43,412 bases of DNA from Prevotellaceae bacterium UBA1743 (GTDB lineage: Bacteria > Bacteroidota > Bacteroidia > Bacteroidales > Bacteroidaceae): NCBI GenBank assembly GCA_002314945.1, contig DCHV01000031.1, forward strand, positions 1-43,412. Direction: 5' to 3'. Shown here piece after piece: positions 26,489 through 34,310 of the stretch (position 1 is the stretch's first letter; each line of letters opens with the position of its first letter). The translations under genes and the position numbers were made by a program. The notes beneath the pieces are model-generated. The model searched no databases. It saw nothing but the letters and a program-made list of their open reading frames with translations, and was not told the DNA's origin.

Positions 26489-27577
26489 ATGAAAATAGGA
26501 GACAAGGTGCGTTTCCTCTCCGAAGTGGGAGGCGGACGTGTATGCGGTTTTCAGGGCAAAGACCTGGTATTAGTGGAGGATGAGGACGGTTTCGAGATAC
26601 CTATGCTGAAAACTCAAGTGGTGGTTGTTGATACCGACGACTACAATATCGCCAAGGTGAATCCCCTACCCTCCCAGAAAGCAGCCGCCAAGAAGCCCGT
26701 CGAGGAGGAAGTGGAGGTGGAGCCTTGCGACAAGCCTATCACATTCAAGGCTAAGCCTCTGGAGCGCAAGGAAGGAAACCGGCTCAATCTCTACTTATCC
26801 TTTGTCCCCAACGAGATAAAGGAGATTTCCAGTACCACCTTCGAGGCCTATTTCGTCAACGATAGCAACTACTACATCCAGGTACTCTACCTTACCGCCG
26901 AGGGTGCCAACTGGAAGGCCCGCTTTAATGCGGTAGTAGAACCCAATAGCAAACTCTTTGTAGAGGAGTTTGACCGCCAGATGCTGAGTCAGATGGAGCG
27001 TATCTGCATACAGACTATCGCTTGGAAACAGGACAAAGTATTTGCTCTGAAACCCGCCCTCACTACCGAGATACGACTGGATTGCACCAAGTTCTACAAG
27101 TTGCACACCTTCCACCCCAACGAGTTTTTCCACGACCCAAACTGGACGCTCCCAGTCATATCCGACGACAAGCCTGCCCGTAGCATCTTTGCCGATGCAG
27201 AGGAGTTGCAGGAGGCTATGATGGGTAAGAAGAAGGAAGACGAGAAGCCCGTACAGAAACCCGCCAGAAAGGAAGACAGGAAGAAGGAAGAGGAAGTCAT
27301 CGAGGTAGATCTGCATATCCACGCCCTGATAGATACCACTACAGGATTGTCTAACGGCGACATGCTGATGACACAGATGAAAGAGTTCCGTCGCGTGATG
27401 GACGAGCAAATCAAGCACCGGGGACAGAAGATAGTCTTCATCCACGGCAAGGGCGAAGGAGTTCTACGCAAGAACATCCTGCAGGAACTCCAATATCGCT
27501 ACAAGGGATGCACCTGGCAGGATGCCTCCTTCCACGAATACGGTTTTGGCGCTACGATGGTAAAGATACCGGGGTAA
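26489..27577 (+). CDS. DUF2027/Smr-domain protein (MutS2-like C terminus)
   Basis: This Bacteroidetes-type protein combines an N-terminal DUF2027 region (MKIGDKVRFLSEVGGG onward) with a C-terminal Smr domain, a nucleic-acid nicking fold also found at the end of MutS2. Smr hallmarks are VDLHIHALI (the LDLHG-type motif) and FIHGKGEGVLRKNIL (the HGxGxGxLR motif). A highly charged Lys/Glu linker separates the two parts (about residues 243-275). The start at MKIGD gives 362 residues; the open frame runs 117 nt further upstream, but that segment overlaps the queA start and the promoter. The cellular role is not established; DNA or RNA cleavage is possible. It is convergent with the GH5-like gene after an 11-nt gap. 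Confidence 0.85.
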   Translation: MKIGDKVRFLSEVGGGRVCGFQGKDLVLVEDEDGFEIPMLKTQVVVVDTDDYNIAKVNPLPSQKAAAKKPVEEEVEVEPCDKPITFKAKPLERKEGNRLNLYLSFVPNEIKEISSTTFEAYFVNDSNYYIQVLYLTAEGANWKARFNAVVEPNSKLFVEEFDRQMLSQMERICIQTIAWKQDKVFALKPALTTEIRLDCTKFYKLHTFHPNEFFHDPNWTLPVISDDKPARSIFADAEELQEAMMGKKKEDEKPVQKPARKEDRKKEEEVIEVDLHIHALIDTTTGLSNGDMLMTQMKEFRRVMDEQIKHRGQKIVFIHGKGEGVLRKNILQELQYRYKGCTWQDASFHEYGFGATMVKIPG

Positions 27578-27588
27578 GGGGGGTATTA

Positions 27589-28686
27589 CTACTTTCCCGT
27601 GCCGTTTTTTCTTGCGACAGCGGCCTTTAGCATCTCTATCTCCTCCGCATCATACGGAGTCAGGTCATTACGGTAGATGTCGTGTTGCCACACGCCCTTG
27701 TAGGGAAGTTGTTCAGGACGATGTCCCCAACATAGGTGCGTCTGCGTCTTTCCGTTTACCAGGCCCCACAGCATACAGCCTGCATTATATTTCTCGAATA
27801 TTGCCAGATTGTCCTTGATGGTAGAGCCAGCCACACGATTCATCCATTCCGTACAGATGACAGGGCGCTTGTATTGCTGCAACTCCTGAATGCGCTTTTC
27901 CGTTGCCTCAGCGTTGGCATATAGATGAAAAGTGATGATGTCCGAGTTGGCAGCAAGAAACTCATTCAACTGCTCATTGCCATTCCACAATCCAGCAGAG
28001 ACAGGTTGGGAGGGTGCTATTTCGCGTGCCCACATGAACACCTTCTTCAGCAAGGGCCATGCGCGTTCGGAGAGAGGATTCCCCGTCGGTTCGTTGTAGA
28101 GGTCCCACAACATGATACGTTTGTCGTCGCGGAATCGTGCAAGTACCGCCTTCACATACTTCTCCAGAAGGGGATGCGTACGTTCGTCAACCACCATCGT
28201 CAGTCCGGGAGAAGGACTCCAGGCCCACGCATACCACCCCTCCAGTGGTTCTGGCTGCACGCCCGTCTTGGGGTCGTTGGCTGTACCGAAGATACAATCG
28301 TCGAAGAAGATAGGCATAGCCTTCACGCCAGCCTCATCACAGAGAGCCAAGACACGATCCAGCGTGCGGAGGAAATACTTGGGATCCTCCTCATAGACCT
28401 TATACTGCATCACGAAGCGAGCACAGTTCAGCCCCATCTCGCTCATCAGTTTCAGTTCGTTCCTTATCACCTTGGGCGAGAAACTCGTCTTGTCCCACAT
28501 AGCCGTATAGTTGATGGCATTGGCAGGAATATAGTTCACACCGCAGAACCAAGGATTCTCTTCACCCCATTTCTGAGCCTTCTCCACGCTCCACTGCTGG
28601 GTATTCGTCCCCTGTTCCTGAGCCGACGCAGCAAGCGACATTATCGCCATTATGGCGAGAAAATACATTCTTCTTATCATACGCAT
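27589..28686 (-). CDS. Secreted GH5-like glycoside hydrolase
   Basis: A TIM-barrel hydrolase of clan GH-A. The 365-residue protein has a cleavable signal peptide (MRMIRRMYFLAIMAIMSLAA, then SAQ) and no lipobox. The acid/base Glu is seen in WDLYNEP (Glu199) and the likely nucleophile in VICTEWM (Glu280), the usual spacing for clan A at the ends of strands 4 and 7. WFCGVNYIPANA (46-57) is a typical barrel start. GH5 is likely, but the sequence may belong to an unassigned clan-A group, so mannanase, cellulase or another beta-glycosidase cannot be chosen. It has its own strong promoter at 28729-28760 and is not obviously in an operon with the RAYT-like gene upstream. Confidence 0.78.
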   Translation of the reverse strand: MRMIRRMYFLAIMAIMSLAASAQEQGTNTQQWSVEKAQKWGEENPWFCGVNYIPANAINYTAMWDKTSFSPKVIRNELKLMSEMGLNCARFVMQYKVYEEDPKYFLRTLDRVLALCDEAGVKAMPIFFDDCIFGTANDPKTGVQPEPLEGWYAWAWSPSPGLTMVVDERTHPLLEKYVKAVLARFRDDKRIMLWDLYNEPTGNPLSERAWPLLKKVFMWAREIAPSQPVSAGLWNGNEQLNEFLAANSDIITFHLYANAEATEKRIQELQQYKRPVICTEWMNRVAGSTIKDNLAIFEKYNAGCMLWGLVNGKTQTHLCWGHRPEQLPYKGVWQHDIYRNDLTPYDAEEIEMLKAAVARKNGTGK

Positions 28687-28728
28687 TGTGTGTTTGTTTT
28701 ATTTATCATTCTGTGGTAATTCCAAATG

Positions 28729-28760
28729 CAAAGATATGTATTTACCATTGGAACACCAAA
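28729..28760 (-). promoter_or_regulatory. Consensus Bacteroidetes promoter of GH5-like gene
   Basis: On the minus strand TTTG (28760-28757) is separated by exactly 20 nt from TATCTTTG (28736-28729). This is an excellent match to TTTG-N19-21-TAnnTTTG, about 43 nt before the ATG at 28686. The hairpin element at 28770-28829 lies just upstream. Confidence 0.8.
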
Positions 28761-28769
28761 TTGTTGCAT

Positions 28770-28829
28770 GTTTTTAGGTTACTCATCATCCACTCCTCTA
28801 TTACCCTATACACGCTAAGGCCTAAAAAC
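28770..28829. repeat. Inverted repeat enclosing three 11-bp units, beside the RAYT-like gene
   Basis: GTTTTTAGG (28770-28778) and CCTAAAAAC (28821-28829) form a perfect 9-bp inverted repeat. On the minus strand the 42-nt interior reads gtgtatagggt (28813-28803), aatagaggagt (28802-28792) and ggatgatgagt (28791-28781), three direct 11-bp units. It lies 28 bp past the 3' end of the RAYT-like gene. The unit gtgtatag(g/a)gt recurs at 32682-32692. A REP-like element mobilised by the adjacent protein is the working inference. Confidence 0.55.
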
Positions 28830-28856
28830 CATCTGTCACTTTTCAATTATTTTGCG

Positions 28857-30110
28857 TTATTTTGAAAATTTTCCATCACAAGCCCCTTCTTTCCACGTCT
28901 TCCACCAGTCGTCCTCACGTCCGCTGATGACGCGTGCAAGTTCGTTCATCACCAGACACATCTCGCGAGAGATGGCAGTTGATTTCTTTTGACCTTCCAC
29001 CACAGGCACGTCCTTCTGGTAGAGATACGACCAAGGCGTAATCTGGCAAAGCCTGTTCTCAGCCAATGCATAAAAAGCCCTGCCAAAGCCCTTATACCTA
29101 TCCGAGTATCCATTGTCGGTGATCTCGATGAACGACAGGCCTTCCTCCATCAGTTGCTGCTTGATGTCGCGCTCCTTCTGCGAGACGAAGGCGCTCACTA
29201 TTATCCACCCATTCCTGGCAGCTTCCAGTACGGCCGCCTTTTGTTCCTCAAAGCGCGCCACGTCAGCACTATGACATACCAACGGCAGTTTTTTCTGACT
29301 ATAGAGCAATGACTTGTTGCCAATGTGGTCAAGGGCGATGCCCCCAGTGTCTGTTATCAGTCTTGTCTTGACGTTCTCCTGTGCAGCCTTGCATTTCTCC
29401 ACGTTATAACGGAAGACCCTGTCGATGGCAAATGCCCGCATACAACGCTCCACCGTCCAAGTATTTGAGTGCCTATGCCTATACTTGCGGAAACATTCAT
29501 GGCGATCACCTTGTATGATGCGCTTCTTTGCCTGGTCGCGGATATAGGCGCGCTTTATCTCCACCTGGTCCTCGGTAATAGGCTCCACGTCGTTGTAGCC
29601 GTGAACGAAGAGGGCGGGGCCTCGATAGCTTCTGGTGTGGTCCCGGTCTTCGTATTGAGGCGTTCGAACGCCTTTTATATACCCCATGTCACGCCAGGGG
29701 ATGCCCAGCGTGTCCCAATAGGCATGGCTGCTTCCTATCATGAAGCCTTTGATAATAGTGCCCAGATGTTTGTTGTTTCCCTGTTGCAGATGTATAAGGC
29801 CATGAAAATGTTCGGGCATTGCCTCTGCCATATCCACTACGACATTAGGATACACCTCTCCATTCCTCGTCCACGCCTTCAGCACGCCCTTGCCAATGTC
29901 GGTATATACGCATCTCGGAGCACCGGGCTCGCCATATCCCTTGTTCACATCTCCCTCACACCAGCTGAGTACAGGCACTTCGTCCCTCGTGCTCAATGTC
30001 ACAAAGAACCAGCCATGATAGTAATCCACATTGGGATCACGCCGTAGGCTTTCCGGCATTTCTGCCTCCTTCTGCCTAATTTTTGCTATGCATTCTGGGG
30101 TGTAGGGCAT
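28857..30110 (-). CDS. RAYT/Y1-transposase-like HUH protein
   Basis: This is a likely single-strand DNA endonuclease of the REP-associated tyrosine transposase type. Near residue 30, DYYHGWFFVTLST resembles the first strand of the Y1_Tnp fold. MPEHFHGLIHL (98-108) supplies the HUH metal-binding pair His101 and His103. GYNDVEPIT and AYIRDQAKKRIIQG resemble the helix that carries the catalytic tyrosine in RAYTs. Length is 417 residues, much longer than a bare Y1 domain. The C-terminal third (PLVCHSADVARFEEQKAAVL, NGWIIVSAFVSQKERDI) looks like a Rossmann-type fold related to DprA/LOG proteins (inference). No terminal inverted repeats of a full insertion sequence were found, but an 11-bp-unit inverted repeat lies directly downstream. 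This protein may be domesticated rather than mobile. Confidence 0.65.
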   Translation of the reverse strand: MPYTPECIAKIRQKEAEMPESLRRDPNVDYYHGWFFVTLSTRDEVPVLSWCEGDVNKGYGEPGAPRCVYTDIGKGVLKAWTRNGEVYPNVVVDMAEAMPEHFHGLIHLQQGNNKHLGTIIKGFMIGSSHAYWDTLGIPWRDMGYIKGVRTPQYEDRDHTRSYRGPALFVHGYNDVEPITEDQVEIKRAYIRDQAKKRIIQGDRHECFRKYRHRHSNTWTVERCMRAFAIDRVFRYNVEKCKAAQENVKTRLITDTGGIALDHIGNKSLLYSQKKLPLVCHSADVARFEEQKAAVLEAARNGWIIVSAFVSQKERDIKQQLMEEGLSFIEITDNGYSDRYKGFGRAFYALAENRLCQITPWSYLYQKDVPVVEGQKKSTAISREMCLVMNELARVISGREDDWWKTWKEGACDGKFSK

Positions 30111-30219
30111 TGTTTCTTACAACGATTCAAAATGGTTTCTTGTTTTCTATTCATAGCGTACTCGGGGTGGATCATAGGGACCTGTCCTTTGTGACCCAGA
30201 CAAGTATGAAGGAGGAGAA

Positions 30220-32526
30220 CTAATGAGAGTATTCCACAAATATCTTTCGCAGGTTGCTCCTTATGGCCAACTGGCCGTTGTCGAGCACGTTCAGATTGCC
30301 GTGATAGTTCTTTCCGTTCAACTTCAGACGATTGGCGTCTCGGGGGACAACAATCTGGCAGGGCTTTCCGCTGGTGTTCTCAATTCGGATGCGTACAACG
30401 CCATTCTGAGTCTTCCGCACCTTTACGCCAACGACTCCTCCACAGACGGGGACGTCGCATTCCAACCATTCCAACTTGCCAAGTTGAGGATGGACCAATA
30501 TTTCCCTCCAACCTGGCCCGAGAGGCGAGATGCCTGCAACATACTGCGAGAGGAGGGTGAGCGGACCACCTGCCCATCCATGATTGATACTGCCTCCACC
30601 AGCTCCACCCTCTATCTTCCAGTCTTCCCACAGTGTGGTCAAGGGACTTTCCACCATGTTGGTATATCGCTTCTTCATTCGGCTCATACCTCCTATGATA
30701 TCATTCCTGACGAAAAAGGACTCCAGAATATATTTCTCCATATAGGGGCTGGCATCGTGAGGCTCGCTCAGGAAAGACGCTATCTGATTGGCCTGTTCAG
30801 GTGAGGCGAAACCTGCCAAAATGGCCATTCCCTGAGCTCGGTCGTCAGGGTGATCCTCGAAGGAGGGACTGCAGTAGTTCTTTCCGTTCCAAAACGCTTG
30901 CTTAGAAGCTGCAACCACACGTTGGCGGATGGAGTCGCAGGAGGCTGCATAAGCCACATCGTCCAAAATAAGGGCCATTTTTCCAACGGCTTCCAAAGCA
31001 AGACAATACCAAGCATTGTCCAACACAGGCACGTCGCAGTTGACGCCCCAGTCGGGCCAATCCCAACCGCCGGCACGGTGAATTACCAAGTCGTCCGCAC
31101 CTCTTTTCCACAAGGCCATATATCGTTTTACTGCAGGATATACGTGAGATAAAGTGATCGTGTCGCCCGTATAGCAATAGTAATTCCAGAACCCATATTT
31201 CCCAATGCTGGCCAGCATCTGCAGGGGCAGCTCGCCATTCCACGAACCAGCGGGAACAGGAGAATAGAGGACACTGTCGGGCTTTTGCCAGTCGGCCAAG
31301 TTTTCGATGGCTTTCTTTACCAAACGCAGGCCATTCTCGTCACAGGAATAAAATATCTCTCCCATGACGATAGTGGCATCACCCCACCACTGCGAGCGCT
31401 CTCGGTCGGCATCCTGTATGGCGTCACGCATATTCAGATTCATGGTATTGAGGGCTTTCTGCCATAAAATGTTGTAGAAATTGTCGCTGCAACGGAATCG
31501 GCCCACGTGATTGGTCGGGAATGATGTCTCGCGGTAACCCACCTGAATGATTTCCACGTCTTTAGGACACGTATAGAGAATTTGATGGCCGTTTTGGTAG
31601 TTCGGGGCCTCAAATTCCTGCAAGCCATCGCGGGTTATATATTCTGCCCTTACGTTATATTCACCGCCTCCTTTGTAGTTGTCGCTTCTGAGGTCAATCA
31701 GTTTACCGGCTTGCGCCCTGACTTTTATGTAGGGTGTAACCGTGATGTTCCTGGGTAGCAAACCTCTTATTATTAGCGTGTCGCCACAGACTTCTCTTTT
31801 TACCTTCTCATACTTGACAATGCCACTATCTTTCCAATTGGGAAAGGGACGAGGCAACAGGCAGTTCCAGGGTGAACATGGATAACGACCTACCTCCGAA
31901 GCTACTTCCCACCGAGAATCGTCATAATCCCTTTTCGTCCAATCTCCCAGTTCATGACGTGCATCATAGCGGACGTTGCTTTCTGGCAGGCGGAAGTTGG
32001 GAAAGGGGGCATCGGTGTCACCGAAGGCTGGATGGACAACGGCCTTCCACGACGAGTCTGACACCACGGTTTGGGCGCCATTATAGACGACGGCTATCAG
32101 TCCGCACCTGCCGCTACTCTTGTGGCAAAAACCTTCCTTACCCCAATACCATACCAGCAGGGAAAGTGTGTTCTCTCCTTCGTGCAGGTAGGGTCCTATC
32201 TCTACGGAGTCATAGTATGTATCCCGAGGATTGGGACCTCTTTTCAATTCGCCTTCGAATACGACCAACTGTCCGTTGACCCAGAGCCAGTATTTCGAAT
32301 CAACGGCAATATGTATTGTTGCCGATCGATCTACCGCATTGCATTGCATTGTTTTCCTGAAACACACCCATTGATTGGGCCGTGAAGAATCGACCAATCG
32401 AGTTGAAATCCAACTCACGTTCTCAAAGGGGGTGTCAGACTTTGCTTCCAACAATAGCGGGAGCCACATTAGGACAATCAGCAGGAATCCGGATTGCAAT
32501 GAAATACTTGATATTTTCTTGGTCAT
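30220..32526 (-). CDS. GH78-family alpha-L-rhamnosidase
   Basis: An inverting alpha-L-rhamnosidase of 768 residues with a hydrophobic signal (FLLIVLMWLPLLLEAKS) and no clear lipobox. The N-terminal half consists of beta-sandwiches; the GH78 barrel is marked by DADRERSQWWGDATI (372-386), GGWDWPDWG, TLWEDWKIEGG (631-641) and SINHGWAGGP (646-655). The acidic residues in DADRERSQWWGDA and TLWEDW are in the positions of the family's catalytic groups. The C-terminal domain is a small beta-sandwich. It is one of four rhamnosidase-type enzymes in the window. It is followed by the RAYT-like gene after 109 nt on the same strand. Upstream is a 337-bp gap holding 11-bp repeat blocks; no clear promoter was found. 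Confidence 0.9.
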   Translation of the reverse strand: MTKKISSISLQSGFLLIVLMWLPLLLEAKSDTPFENVSWISTRLVDSSRPNQWVCFRKTMQCNAVDRSATIHIAVDSKYWLWVNGQLVVFEGELKRGPNPRDTYYDSVEIGPYLHEGENTLSLLVWYWGKEGFCHKSSGRCGLIAVVYNGAQTVVSDSSWKAVVHPAFGDTDAPFPNFRLPESNVRYDARHELGDWTKRDYDDSRWEVASEVGRYPCSPWNCLLPRPFPNWKDSGIVKYEKVKREVCGDTLIIRGLLPRNITVTPYIKVRAQAGKLIDLRSDNYKGGGEYNVRAEYITRDGLQEFEAPNYQNGHQILYTCPKDVEIIQVGYRETSFPTNHVGRFRCSDNFYNILWQKALNTMNLNMRDAIQDADRERSQWWGDATIVMGEIFYSCDENGLRLVKKAIENLADWQKPDSVLYSPVPAGSWNGELPLQMLASIGKYGFWNYYCYTGDTITLSHVYPAVKRYMALWKRGADDLVIHRAGGWDWPDWGVNCDVPVLDNAWYCLALEAVGKMALILDDVAYAASCDSIRQRVVAASKQAFWNGKNYCSPSFEDHPDDRAQGMAILAGFASPEQANQIASFLSEPHDASPYMEKYILESFFVRNDIIGGMSRMKKRYTNMVESPLTTLWEDWKIEGGAGGGSINHGWAGGPLTLLSQYVAGISPLGPGWREILVHPQLGKLEWLECDVPVCGGVVGVKVRKTQNGVVRIRIENTSGKPCQIVVPRDANRLKLNGKNYHGNLNVLDNGQLAIRSNLRKIFVEYSH

Positions 32527-32681
32527 AATAATTACATTTGTAGCTTTGTCGTACTATTGCGCAAAACAAACTGTGATACTGTGTTTCTGTGTCTGTTTAC
32601 TTGATTCTTGCCCTTGACTCTCGGCTAAAATTAAAAAATGTTAAATAATGGCGGTGGGGGGTTAATTTTTGGTACCCCTCC

Positions 32682-32703
32682 GTGTATAGAGTGATGGAAG
32701 GGT
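32682..32703 (+). repeat. 11-bp unit pair related to the RAYT-adjacent element
   Basis: gtgtatagagt (32682-32692) and gatggaagggt (32693-32703) are adjacent 11-bp units preceded by C. The first differs at one base from gtgtatagggt in the element at 28781-28813 (read on the minus strand). The second ends in the same gggt/gagt pattern. Confidence 0.5.
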
Positions 32704-32751
32704 TGATATTTCTTTCTGTTCTCTCTGCGAAAAGTCCTGACATATCGAAGC

Positions 32752-32795
32752 GTGCACGATAGGAAGGGATTTCGAAGGGATATAGAAGGGATATA
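32752..32795 (+). repeat. Tandem 11-bp repeats GAAGGGATWTM
   Basis: gtgcacgatag (32752-32762) is followed directly by gaagggatttc (32763-32773), gaagggatata (32774-32784) and gaagggatata (32785-32795). The last two units are identical. The leader cgtgca resembles cgtgta of the block at 32682. The units resemble gaagggttatc at 108-118 near the left end of the window. Confidence 0.7.
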
Positions 32796-32863
32796 GAACC
32801 CCTCTGAGAGAAAAATCTTTGACTTATTTACATACTAAACTTAGCGCCATACGCAACAAGCAG

Positions 32864-34183
32864 TTACTTCAACCAGCGGAAGGACCAGGGTGCCAGAGGG
32901 GAGGGGCAACTGAGAAAGCCTTCATTCTGCTGGAGATTGAGAAAAGAATAGCGGATGCGATTAGACGGATGGTATTTCTCGTTGTACACCGCAATACTGC
33001 GCCCGCTGACACAATTCTCGGCCTTTACCTCGATAGGGATAATCTGACCTTCGTATTGAATCAAAAACTCAACTTCGGCCTTTCCCTCGGATGACCAGTA
33101 GGATGGGTGGTCGTCGTTGCTCAGATCAAGAAGCGAGAGAAGCAAGGCATTCTCGGCCATAGCGCCCTTGAATTCGGTATAGTTTGCTGTAGGGTCTATT
33201 ACTATTGTCCCTGGCAGTCGGGCCAATCTCCTGAGCAGTCCACAATCACATGCATAGACCTTGAAGGCCTCTGGATCCTCGTAAGCCGAAAGAGGTATGC
33301 CTGGTTTGCTTACGCAGTAGATTCGATGAATCATTCCAGCATCCTCGAGCCACATGAGAGCATCCTCGTAGTCCTTGGAACGTGCACCTGTCTTTATCAC
33401 CTTATAGATGAACTTGCGATTTTCCTTGCCGAGTTGCGAGGGTAACGAATGCCAGATGGCGTGTATGCGCGGGATTTCACGTGGTTCGGCATACTTGGCA
33501 AAATCCAACTCATACAAATCCAAGATATTCTGTAGGATATTATCTATCATCTGTATTCCCTGATTCTCAAACATAGCAACTACAGCTTCCGGCATCCCTC
33601 CGCATACCATATAGCGCCGATATTCACTCTTCAGCTTGTTCAAAAGAATCTCGGGCAGATGCTGAGGCTCGGAGATATTTTCGGCATATTCATAGAGTGT
33701 AAGATCACTGGCGCGCAGGTACTCGAGAAATGTGACAGGGTACATCCTGATGATATCAACCTTGCCCACAGGGACGGTCATCCTACGTTTCCTGACAGCT
33801 ACGCCCAACAACGAACCAGCTGCGATAATATGCCATCCTGGAGCATCCTCGCAGAAGTACTTGAGAGCGTTCAGAGCCTCTTCACATTCCTGTATCTCAT
33901 CGAGTATGAGCAGGGTACGTCCCTCTATCAGAGGCACATCACAATAGAGGGACAATTCCTTGATAATGCGAGTTGGTTCCTTGGAAACGGCAAACGCTTG
34001 TTTCAATTCTGGTTGGCGGTCAAAATCAAATTTGGCGGTGTATTCAAAACACTCTTTCCCGAATTGCTCCATGGCCCAAGTCTTACCTATCTGACGTGCC
34101 CCTTTCAGCAATATAGGTTTACGCTTGGGATTGTCCTTCCATTGTTTGAAACGCAAATTTACTTGTCTTTCAATCTTTATCAT
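32864..34183 (-). CDS. AAA_14 ATPase with DUF4143 domain
   Basis: A cytoplasmic P-loop ATPase of 439 residues from a group that is widespread and scattered in bacteria and archaea. The Walker A motif is LKGARQIGKT (26-35) and Walker B is LLILDEIQE (91-99). The C-terminal DUF4143 region includes VCGGMPEAVVAMFE and AFKVYACDCGLLRRLA. Near the end, EVEFLIQYEGQIIPIEVKAE has the spacing of a PD-(D/E)XK nuclease-like core, a feature reported in this family. Function is unknown. It is a single-gene unit with a -7 box at 34243-34250, and it lies beside the 11-bp repeat region. The family is often acquired horizontally; base composition here does not obviously differ from its neighbours by eye. Confidence 0.88.
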   Translation of the reverse strand: MIKIERQVNLRFKQWKDNPKRKPILLKGARQIGKTWAMEQFGKECFEYTAKFDFDRQPELKQAFAVSKEPTRIIKELSLYCDVPLIEGRTLLILDEIQECEEALNALKYFCEDAPGWHIIAAGSLLGVAVRKRRMTVPVGKVDIIRMYPVTFLEYLRASDLTLYEYAENISEPQHLPEILLNKLKSEYRRYMVCGGMPEAVVAMFENQGIQMIDNILQNILDLYELDFAKYAEPREIPRIHAIWHSLPSQLGKENRKFIYKVIKTGARSKDYEDALMWLEDAGMIHRIYCVSKPGIPLSAYEDPEAFKVYACDCGLLRRLARLPGTIVIDPTANYTEFKGAMAENALLLSLLDLSNDDHPSYWSSEGKAEVEFLIQYEGQIIPIEVKAENCVSGRSIAVYNEKYHPSNRIRYSFLNLQQNEGFLSCPSPLAPWSFRWLK

Positions 34184-34242
34184 TTCCCATTATTTACTTC
34201 CGATTTGTGTATAAAAACAACACTTTTCGGCACTTATTTGTG

Positions 34243-34250
34243 CAAAAGTA
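34243..34250 (-). promoter_or_regulatory. -7 box of the AAA ATPase gene
   Basis: On the minus strand TACTTTTG (34250-34243) matches TAnnTTTG and lies 59 nt before the ATG at 34183. The same octamer serves at the queA/Smr divergent promoters. The -33 region has no clear TTTG. Confidence 0.5.
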
Positions 34251-34310
34251 GGTTTTTCCCGTGAAATAGAAAAGAAATCCAAGTACTTTTTTGCGCGCAC
34301 CCCCTGAGTC

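Larger units (their letters stand above)
32527..32863. other. 337-bp intergenic region with repeat blocks and a hairpin
   Basis: This gap separates the 5' end of the GH78 gene from the 3' end of the AAA ATPase gene, both on the minus strand. It contains no credible gene. From left to right it holds about 110 bp next to GH78 without a recognisable promoter, a 7-bp G/C-rich hairpin (32656-32662 with 32674-32680), an 11-bp-unit pair (32682-32703) and a second block of 11-bp units (32752-32795). The rest is A/T-rich sequence before the ATPase stop codon. Confidence 0.6.

Noticed and set aside
28857..30110. Complete insertion sequence around the RAYT-like gene
   Set aside because: No matching terminal inverted repeats or target-site duplication flank the gene on both sides; only the downstream inverted repeat is visible.
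32763..32795. CRISPR-like array
   Set aside because: The units are 11 bp, directly adjacent and without spacers, and no cas genes are in the window.
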